In this document: piece after piece, positions 1 through 5,209 of the stretch | How positions within the stretch are numbered: position 1 is the stretch's first letter | Layout of the letters: each line of letters opens with the position of its first letter | Assembly: GCA_022708585.1 (NCBI GenBank) | Contig: JAKIYJ010000057.1 | Location: 1-8,161, forward strand | Length of the DNA stretch: 8,161 bases | Direction: 5' to 3' | Origin: Bacteroidota bacterium | GTDB lineage: Bacteria > Bacteroidota > Bacteroidia > Bacteroidales > JAKIYJ01 | Notes under the pieces: generated by a model | Database searches by the model: none | What the model was told of the DNA's origin: nothing | Seen by the model: only the letters and a program-made list of their open reading frames with translations | Program-made: the position numbers and the translations under genes

Positions 1-464
1 CTGTCAGTACCCAGATGTATAGAGGTATAATTGATGATAATGCAACAGGAATATATAATGGTCATATTAGAGTATGCAGAGGTGCGCAAAAAACAAAAGC
101 ATACCAGAACAACAAAAATATTTTATTATCCGAAAAAGCAGTTGCATTGAGTAACCCGCACCTTGAAATATATGCTGATGATGTTCAATGCAGTCACGGG
201 GCTACAGTGGGACAACTTGACAGTGAAGCAATGTTTTATATGCGTTCAAGAGGTATTTCAGAAGAAAAAGCCCGTATTATGTTAATGTATGCTTTTGCGG
301 TTGAGATTACTGGCAAAATAAGCATCCCAGCTCTTCGTGAACGTATTGATCTTCTTATAGAAAAAAGATTAAGTGGTGAATTATCTATATGTGATCAATG
401 CGTCTTGTATTGCAAAGATCGTAATCCTCTCGTTTTTGATATAGATATTAATAATAAAGTATAG
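1..464 (+). CDS. sufD: SufD, Fe-S cluster assembly scaffold subunit (C-terminal part, 5' end outside window)
   Basis: SufD pairs with SufB and the ATPase SufC to form the SufBC2D scaffold on which Fe-S clusters are built in the cytoplasm. The frame is open from base 3 with no start, so the Met at base 15 is internal and the gene is cut by the window edge. The visible part is the end of the beta-helix (MYRG, 'GHIRVCRGAQKT') followed by the family signature DDVQCSHGAT at about 177-206. Its Cys and His match C358 and H360 of E. coli SufD, residues tied to cluster building at the SufB-SufD interface. A helical segment follows (YMRSRGISEEKAR, LRERIDLLIEKRL). The tail is unusual: three cysteines spaced CxxCxxxC (bases 390-413) and an acidic end. 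SufS begins 5 bases after the stop. SufD is preferred to its paralogue SufB because sufS follows directly and because of the short helical C-terminus. Confidence 0.93.
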   Translation, partial: VSTQMYRGIIDDNATGIYNGHIRVCRGAQKTKAYQNNKNILLSEKAVALSNPHLEIYADDVQCSHGATVGQLDSEAMFYMRSRGISEEKARIMLMYAFAVEITGKISIPALRERIDLLIEKRLSGELSICDQCVLYCKDRNPLVFDIDINNKV

Positions 465-469
465 AATTT

Positions 470-1690
470 ATGGAATTTGACATAAAAGCAATCAGAAAAG
501 ATTTTCCCGCACTTAATCAAAATGTTTATAATAAACCTCTTGTATATCTTGATAATGCTGCTACAACACAAAAACCTCAATGTGTGATTGATGCTATAAC
601 AAATTATTATTCAAAACAAAATAGCAACATTCATAGAGGAACTCATTATCTTAGCCAACAAAGTACTTATGCTTATGAAGAAACCAGAAAAAATGTTGCT
701 TTATTTTTAAATGCTGATAATGAAAAAGAAATAATATTTACCAAAGGCTGTACTGATTCAATAAATTTAGTTGCATCTTCTTTTGGAAAAAAGTTTATTA
801 AAAAAGGCGATGAAATAATAATATCTGCCCTTGAACATCATTCTAATATCGTTCCATGGCAAATATTAAGAGATGATAAAAATGCTGTTTTAAAAGTTAT
901 TCCAATTACCAATAACGGAGAAATTGACATTTATAAACTGAATGATTTGATAACTCCAGCAACTAAAATCATTGCTATTAACCACGTCTCTAATTCACTG
1001 GGTACAATTAATGATATTAAGAAAATTATCAAAATTGCTCATTCATACAATATTCCTGTTTTGATTGATGGTGCTCAGGCTATTCCTCATATTCCTGTTA
1101 ATGTAAAAGAACTTGATTGTGATTTTTATTGTTTTTCGGGACATAAAATATATGCACCGATGGGCGTTGGAGTTTTGTATGCCAAAGAAAAATGGCTTGA
1201 AGAAATGCCCCCTTATCAAGGCGGTGGCGAAATGATTAAAAACGTTACTTTTGATAAAACTATTTATAATGAATTGCCATTCAAATTCGAAGCAGGTACT
1301 CCTAATGCAGGTGGCGTTATTGCACTTAATGAAGCTTTAAAATATGTTCTGAATATTGGATATGATAATATTGCTAAACAGGAAAATATTCTGCTTAAAA
1401 CAGCAACAGAAAAACTTTTGCAGCACGATGATATTAAAATTATTGGTACTCCTTCTTTAAAAACTTCAATAATTTCATTTGTAATAAATAAGATGCATCA
1501 TTATGATGTCGGTGTAATACTTGATCATTACGGCATTGCTGTTAGAACAGGGCATCACTGCACTCAACCTGTTATGGATTATTATAATCTTCCGGGAACT
1601 GTTAGAATATCATTTGCTTTTTATAATACTCTGGAAGAAATAGATATATTAATGTTTGCTATCGATAAAGTTAAACAAATGTTATCTTAA
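470..1690 (+). CDS. sufS: SufS, cysteine desulfurase (PLP-dependent, type II)
   Basis: SufS removes sulfur from L-cysteine, leaving alanine and an enzyme persulfide that is handed to SufE for Fe-S cluster assembly. The 406-residue protein is the same length as E. coli SufS, and the key residues fall at the same numbers: H123 (EHHSN) stacking on PLP, D200 and Q203 (LIDGAQA) contacting PLP, K226 in SGHK forming the Schiff base, C364 in RTGHHCTQP as the persulfide cysteine, and R379 (GTVRIS) binding the substrate carboxylate. The RxGHHC context and the short loop around the Cys mark the type II (SufS/CsdA) class, not IscS/NifS. The ATG at 470 gives the full family N-terminus (IRKDFPALNQ, LVYLDNAATTQKP). 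It lies 5 bases after sufD and 11 before sufE, within the operon. Nothing is missing; I expect an active enzyme. Confidence 0.97.
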   Translation: MEFDIKAIRKDFPALNQNVYNKPLVYLDNAATTQKPQCVIDAITNYYSKQNSNIHRGTHYLSQQSTYAYEETRKNVALFLNADNEKEIIFTKGCTDSINLVASSFGKKFIKKGDEIIISALEHHSNIVPWQILRDDKNAVLKVIPITNNGEIDIYKLNDLITPATKIIAINHVSNSLGTINDIKKIIKIAHSYNIPVLIDGAQAIPHIPVNVKELDCDFYCFSGHKIYAPMGVGVLYAKEKWLEEMPPYQGGGEMIKNVTFDKTIYNELPFKFEAGTPNAGGVIALNEALKYVLNIGYDNIAKQENILLKTATEKLLQHDDIKIIGTPSLKTSIISFVINKMHHYDVGVILDHYGIAVRTGHHCTQPVMDYYNLPGTVRISFAFYNTLEEIDILMFAIDKVKQMLS

Positions 1691-1701
1691 TAATAAAAGA
1701 T

Positions 1702-2148
1702 ATGTCAATCCCGGAAAAAGAAAAACAACTCATTGCAGAATTTGCTCAATATGATGATTGGGCAGATAAATACGCGCATTTAATCGATCTTGGCAGAAAA
1801 TTAATTAAATATGATGAGAATTACCGTAATGACAAATATTTAATTTCAGGTTGTCAATCAAGGGTTTGGCTCCATGCTTTTCTTGATGAAAATAACAAAA
1901 TGATTATGGAAGCCGACAGTGATTCAGAAATAACAAAAGGAATTATCAGTTTGCTTGTTTGGCTTTATTCTGGCGAGAGTCCTGATGATATACTTGCTGC
2001 AAACGAAAATTTTATTAACGAAATCGGTCTAAAAGAACATCTATCGCCAACCAGATCTAACGGACTTGCTTCTATGCTTAAACAGATAAAACTTTATGCA
2101 CTTGTTTTTAAAACAAAAATTCAACAAAATAACAATAACAATGGATAG
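1702..2148 (+). CDS. sufE: SufE, sulfur acceptor and activator of SufS
   Basis: SufE accepts the persulfide sulfur from SufS C364 and delivers it to the SufBCD scaffold, while stimulating the desulfurase. The 148-residue protein shows the family pattern: an N-terminal helix with FAQYDDWADKYAHLIDLGRK, the acceptor site YLISGCQSRVWL with Cys51 (the same number as in E. coli SufE), then SDSEITKGIISLLVWLYSGESPDDI and the conserved LSPTRSNGLASMLKQIK near the C-terminus. The ATG at 1702 is 11 bases after the sufS stop and gives the usual N-terminus. The protein ends in a run of five Asn and one Gly, encoded by alternating AAT/AAC; this stretch is at the same time the leader and first bases of the next gene, which overlaps it by 8 bases. 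SufE rather than CsdE is supported by the position next to sufS. Confidence 0.95.
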   Translation: MSIPEKEKQLIAEFAQYDDWADKYAHLIDLGRKLIKYDENYRNDKYLISGCQSRVWLHAFLDENNKMIMEADSDSEITKGIISLLVWLYSGESPDDILAANENFINEIGLKEHLSPTRSNGLASMLKQIKLYALVFKTKIQQNNNNNG

Positions 2149-2473
2149 CACTGAAAAAAAATATAAAAATATTTTTCTTGAAAATTTTATAATTGAAGCT
2201 TTAAAGAATGTTTATGACCCTGAAATCCCTGTAAATATTTATGATATTGGGCTGATTTATAAAATTGAGATTTTGAATGATGGCGTTGTTAATATTCAAA
2301 TGACGCTTACCAGCCCTAATTGCCCTGTTGCTGAAACATTGCCAGATAAAGTACGTGATGCCATAGAGAAAATTGATGATGTTAAAAAAGTAAATGTCGA
2401 ACTTGTTTTTGACCCGCCATGGAACCCCGATATGATGTCAGAAGAAGCTAAACTGGAACTCGGTATGATGTAA
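2141..2473 (+). CDS. sufT: SufT-like MIP18/DUF59 protein, Fe-S assembly factor
   Basis: This protein belongs to the MIP18/DUF59 (FeS_assembly_P) family, whose SUF-operon members (SufT) help mature Fe-S proteins; the exact chemistry is not settled. The 110 residues show the family motifs in order: EALKNVYDPEIPVNIYDIGLIY (about 19-40), LTSPNCPVAETLP with the conserved Cys61, and the C-terminal VFDPPWNPDMMSEEAKLELG, whose PPW and MxSxEAxxxLG elements are typical of the SUF-associated subgroup. I choose the ATG at 2141 because it gives a normal family N-terminus; the same frame is open to an ATG at 2096, but that would add 15 residues translated from inside sufE. With this start the gene overlaps the sufE stop by 8 bases, which suggests translational coupling. 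The leader is A-rich with no Shine-Dalgarno sequence. Confidence 0.88.
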   Translation: MDSTEKKYKNIFLENFIIEALKNVYDPEIPVNIYDIGLIYKIEILNDGVVNIQMTLTSPNCPVAETLPDKVRDAIEKIDDVKKVNVELVFDPPWNPDMMSEEAKLELGMM

Positions 2474-2495
2474 ATTTTTGTAAATTTCAATAGTA

Positions 2496-2774
2496 ATGTC
2501 TGTTTTAAAAAAAATATCTAAACTCGAAAAGAAACGTAAAAAAGTTGATAAACTTGATTATAAATTATTGAAAATTCTTTCAACCAGATTTAAGATAACA
2601 GATGAAATAGGAGAATTGAAGAAAATAAATTCGCAAAATATTGTCCAACCTGAAAGATGGGAAAAAATGATAGAAGATCGGGTTAAAAAAACTCAAAAAC
2701 TTGGAATTAAAGAAGATGTTATCAAATCTATATTTTCAATTATTCATAATGAATCTGTAAGAAGACAAAATTAG
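2496..2774 (+). CDS. stand-alone chorismate mutase, AroQ type (CM_2)
   Basis: The 92-residue, mainly helical protein matches the AroQ chorismate mutase fold, which turns chorismate into prephenate for Phe and Tyr synthesis in the cytoplasm. It aligns without gaps to the E. coli P-protein mutase domain with an offset of three: R14 (R11), R31 (R28), K42 (K39), R54 (R51), S87 (S84) and Q91 (Q88) are kept. The E. coli Glu52 position is Trp55, in a PERW motif; as I recall, the mutase domain of Bacteroidota DAHP synthase-mutase fusions has the same RW motif, so this is probably a normal variant. The C-terminal IIHNESVRRQ also fits that subgroup. The N-terminus is very Lys-rich. No DAHP synthase or prephenate dehydratase domain is attached. 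It starts 22 bases after sufT, on the same strand, and is followed by the palindromic repeat, so it is probably the last gene of the suf transcript. Activity is inferred, not shown. Confidence 0.8.
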   Translation: MSVLKKISKLEKKRKKVDKLDYKLLKILSTRFKITDEIGELKKINSQNIVQPERWEKMIEDRVKKTQKLGIKEDVIKSIFSIIHNESVRRQN

Positions 2775-2803
2775 CATTATAATTTTAAATCTGCCCCGTC
2801 TCT

Positions 2804-2855
2804 CGTCCTCGTTTGTAACGAGGACGTGTTAATATCTCGTTTGTAACGAGGACGT
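2804..2855. repeat. tandem palindromic repeat, two 20-base copies with period 28
   Basis: CTCGTTTGTAACGAGGACGT occurs at 2808-2827 and again at 2836-2855 with no mismatch, separated by GTTAATAT. The core is itself palindromic (CTCGTT-TGT-AACGAG), and in the first copy the palindrome extends to CGTCCTCGTT/AACGAGGACG. The unit is clearly more GC-rich than the surrounding AT-rich spacer. The form (short, palindromic, intergenic, tandem, partly repeated) is that of a dispersed REP-like element, but other copies cannot be seen in this window. Confidence 0.75.
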
Positions 2856-2859
2856 TTTT
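2804..2859 (+). terminator. probable intrinsic terminator of the suf-chorismate mutase transcript
   Basis: A perfect 10-bp stem with a 3-base loop (2804-2813 pairs with 2817-2826, loop TGT) is followed by a second hairpin (2836-2841 with 2845-2850) and by TTTTT at 2855-2859. The upstream arm 2804-2813 can instead pair perfectly with 2845-2854, which puts a 10-bp stem directly against the T-run. It starts 30 bases after the chorismate mutase stop, the place expected for a terminator. The next gene is on the same strand with its own candidate promoter. Termination is inferred from structure only. Confidence 0.6.
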
Positions 2860-2917
2860 ATTATTTGTGCATAACAGCAAAATACTGATTTTAAAGTTGA
2901 AATTTAATCTTAGAATT

Positions 2918-2938
2918 AATGATTTGTTATTAATCATT
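2918..2938. repeat. AT-rich inverted repeat upstream of the two-component operon
   Basis: AATGATT (2918-2924) and AATCATT (2932-2938) are perfect inverted copies around a 7-base spacer. It lies 45 bases upstream of the candidate -33 element of the histidine kinase promoter, so it could be a regulator binding site. In such AT-rich sequence a 7-bp inverted repeat can arise by chance, so this is weak. Confidence 0.25.
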
Positions 2939-2983
2939 TATTTGAATATGTATGAGGAAACAAAATTTTTGGACAACATTTAT

Positions 2984-3012
2984 TTTGAATAGAGCCTTTT
3001 ATTTTAATTTTG
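2984..3012 (+). promoter_or_regulatory. candidate Bacteroidota promoter for the two-component operon
   Basis: TTTG at 2984-2987 and TAATTTTG at 3005-3012 match the Bacteroidota housekeeping consensus (-33 TTTG, -7 TAnnTTTG) with a 17-base gap. Transcription would begin near 3018-3021, leaving an untranslated leader of about 40 bases before the ATG at 3058. A second, less perfect -7-like TATTTTG lies at 3014-3020. The position fits a dedicated promoter for the kinase and regulator genes after the upstream terminator. Confidence 0.55.
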
Positions 3013-3057
3013 TTATTTTGCATTATTAAACGTATATCTTAATAAAAATATAATGCA

Positions 3058-4470
3058 ATGAATAGCAACAGATTTAATATAAAGATATTAATTTTTCTGA
3101 TGCTTTTCTCACTGTGTGGAATAATTTCGATGCAAGTTATATGGTTGATAGAGATATATAAAATTAAAAAAGAAAAATTTGATGAAAAAGTCAACAAAGC
3201 ACTCTCACAAGTAGTTAAAGAAATTGAAAATTTTGAAACTCTCACTGTTGCTCATAATATCTTATTATCCGACACTAATGATACCCAGGATACCCTGTTA
3301 ACATCGCGTCAACATCAAATGGTAAATGACATAGCAAACGACCCTTTTTATCTTGAGCGTATTTTAAAAAGGAAAAAAGAGTTAAATCATATTATATCTC
3401 AACTTTATTGGGAACTTGAATCCGAAAAAATATCCGACTTTCGAAAAACTCTTTATCCATTACTCGATTCACTTATAAAAAATGCTTTTTATAAAAATAA
3501 TATTGATTATCCTTTTAAATATGCTGTTATTTCAGCTGGTGTTGAAAAACCGGAATTTTCATCTTATGGATTTATAACTAATGAAGACAGTTACCGTACT
3601 GTACTTTTTCCTAATTCAGTGATTCCTGCTTCTGAAACTCTTGTTGTATATTTTGAAAAACAAAAGGGAACTGTATTCAAATCTATGCTGTTTATAATAA
3701 TTGGTACTTTAATTTTTATCATAATATTAACTATTGTTATTTTAATATCAATAAAGGCATTAATTCAACAAAAAAAACTGTCGGAGATAAAGTCAGATTT
3801 TATTAATAATATGACACACGAGTTCAAAACCCCTATTGCAACAATTTCGCTTGCTACCGATGCTATAGAGAATAATAAAATTATTAGTGATATTAATCAA
3901 ATTAAATACTATACGGCAATAATCAAAGAAGAAAATAAACGTATGAATATGCAGGTAGAAAATATTTTGCAAATGTCTATTCTTGATAAAAAAGAACTAA
4001 AATTGACTCTTACTCCCTGCTATATTTTCCCATTAATAAAAAAAATAGCAGACGGTTTCAGTCTGCATATATTTGAACGTAATGGATCTCTTATTATAAC
4101 CCAGGATGATGAAAATATACAGGTAAAAATTGATGAAACTCATTTCTGTAATCTTATTTCTAATTTAATTGATAATGCTATAAAATATAGTCAGGGTCCT
4201 CCTGAAATTACTATCAATACTACTGTTGAAAAAGATGAGGTATTTATATCAGTCAGTGATAAAGGAATAGGAATTAGTCGAGATGCTCAAAAATATATAT
4301 TTGAAAAATTTTTTAGAGAACATACAGGATATATTCATAACGTAAAGGGTTTTGGACTTGGATTGGCTTATTCAAAAGCGATTGCTGAATCTTTTAATGG
4401 TAGAATTGAAGTTAAAAGTAAGCCGGGAGTCGGAAGCATATTTACAGTAATATTGCCTTTATGTAAATAA
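3058..4470 (+). CDS. rprX: membrane sensor histidine kinase, RprX-like
   Basis: This is the sensor of a two-component system: it autophosphorylates on His and passes the phosphate to the regulator encoded next. The 470 residues read as a first membrane helix (about 9-31), a periplasmic sensor region (about 34-207, no recognised domain), a second membrane helix (about 209-233), a short linker and the kinase core. HisKA has H254 in NMTHEFKTPIA; the ATPase domain has the N box NLIDNAIKYS (N373), the G1 box DKGIGIS (401-407), the F box FEKFFR (415-420) and the G2 box GFGLGLA (431-437), ending in GSIFTVILP. All catalytic motifs are intact. The overall layout, including the LxxxQVIWLIEIYKIKKEKFDEKVNKAL segment after the first helix, resembles RprX of Bacteroides; the symbol is given on that resemblance and the partner. 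The signal sensed is unknown. The regulator begins 11 bases downstream. Confidence 0.9.
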   Translation: MNSNRFNIKILIFLMLFSLCGIISMQVIWLIEIYKIKKEKFDEKVNKALSQVVKEIENFETLTVAHNILLSDTNDTQDTLLTSRQHQMVNDIANDPFYLERILKRKKELNHIISQLYWELESEKISDFRKTLYPLLDSLIKNAFYKNNIDYPFKYAVISAGVEKPEFSSYGFITNEDSYRTVLFPNSVIPASETLVVYFEKQKGTVFKSMLFIIIGTLIFIIILTIVILISIKALIQQKKLSEIKSDFINNMTHEFKTPIATISLATDAIENNKIISDINQIKYYTAIIKEENKRMNMQVENILQMSILDKKELKLTLTPCYIFPLIKKIADGFSLHIFERNGSLIITQDDENIQVKIDETHFCNLISNLIDNAIKYSQGPPEITINTTVEKDEVFISVSDKGIGISRDAQKYIFEKFFREHTGYIHNVKGFGLGLAYSKAIAESFNGRIEVKSKPGVGSIFTVILPLCK

Positions 4471-4481
4471 AATATTTAATT

Positions 4482-5168
4482 ATGTCAGGAAATATTTTCT
4501 TTGTAGAAGACGATTATAATTTTGGTGCTGTGATGAAATCATATCTTGAAATGAATGATTTTACAGTTGAATGGATAACAAACGGCAATGAAGCATGGGA
4601 AAAATTCAAATACGGTATTTACGATTTATGTATTATTGATGTTATGTTGCCGGGGATTGATGGTTTTACACTGGCATCAGAGATAAGAAAAATAGAGAAT
4701 GATATTCATCTTTTCTTTATAACTGCACGTTGTATGAAAGAAGATATTATAAAAGGATTTGGTTTGGGAGCTGATGATTATATTGTAAAACCTTTTGATA
4801 CCGATGTGTTTCTTTATAAAGTAAAAGCAGCAATAAGAAGAAGTGGTAATCTTGTTAAAAAAACTGATATAATAATGCTTGGCAGATACGAATTTAATCC
4901 TGTTTCAAGAAGAATAATTTTTAATGGCAAGGAGCAAAAACTCTCTCCCAAGGAATCCGCCTTGTTACAACTATTATGTGAGCATAAAAATGAAGTTTTA
5001 GCTCGTGAAAAAGCTCTGAAAATTGTATGGGGAGATAATAACTATTTTGCTACTCGCAGTATGGATGTATTTATCACAAAACTAAGGAAATATCTAAAAG
5101 AAGATGAAAATATTGAAATTGAAAATATACATGGCAGTGGTTACAGGCTTATTGTTGGCAAAAAATGA
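4482..5168 (+). CDS. rprY: OmpR-family response regulator, RprY-like
   Basis: A 228-residue DNA-binding response regulator, the likely partner of the kinase 11 bases upstream. The receiver domain (about 3-120) has the acidic pair E9/D10, phospho-acceptor D53 (CIIDVMLPGIDG), T81 (FITAR) and K103 (VKPF). The winged-helix output domain (about 128-226) carries KLSPKESALLQLLCEHKNEVLARE, the recognition helix region SMDVFITKLRKYLKED and the wing IHGSGYRL. The DNNYFATRSMDVFITKLRKYL stretch is very like RprY of Bacteroides as I remember it, which is the basis for the symbol. All phosphorylation residues are present, so it should be a functional switch. The targets cannot be read from the window; the operon's own promoter region, with its inverted repeat at 2918-2938, is one possible site. 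The gene ends 41 bases before the convergent surface protein gene. Confidence 0.92.
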   Translation: MSGNIFFVEDDYNFGAVMKSYLEMNDFTVEWITNGNEAWEKFKYGIYDLCIIDVMLPGIDGFTLASEIRKIENDIHLFFITARCMKEDIIKGFGLGADDYIVKPFDTDVFLYKVKAAIRRSGNLVKKTDIIMLGRYEFNPVSRRIIFNGKEQKLSPKESALLQLLCEHKNEVLAREKALKIVWGDNNYFATRSMDVFITKLRKYLKEDENIEIENIHGSGYRLIVGKK

Positions 5169-5209
5169 CATTTTTATTACTATCCCAATTTTATAATAAT
5201 CACTGTACA

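Noticed and set aside
2096..2140. Upstream ATG for sufT
   Set aside because: It would add 15 residues read from within sufE (MHLFLKQKFNKITIT) that do not fit the family; the ATG at 2141 gives the normal length.
2474..2495. Possible promoter (TAAATTTTTG) directly before the chorismate mutase
   Set aside because: The spacing does not match TAnnTTTG (two extra bases) and the site would overlap the translation start region; co-transcription with suf is simpler.
470..2774. Search for an unusual accessory or defence system in the suf region
   Set aside because: All genes match known housekeeping families with intact active sites; nothing suggests a defence or mobile origin.
2804..2855. Short direct repeats resembling the start of a CRISPR array
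   Set aside because: There are only two copies, the 8-base gap is far too short for a spacer, and the repeat is almost wholly palindromic. No cas gene is nearby.
2948..2992. 14-codon open frame MYEETKFLDNIYFE in the intergenic region
   Set aside because: It is very short, has no sign of a ribosome site, and overlaps the -33 element of the candidate promoter, so it would lie upstream of that transcript.
5161..5175. AAAAATG/CATTTTT palindrome at the end of the response regulator gene as a terminator
   Set aside because: The centre is a single base, and leaving a workable loop gives only six A-T-rich pairs, too weak for a convincing intrinsic terminator. I see no good terminator in the 41-base convergent gap.
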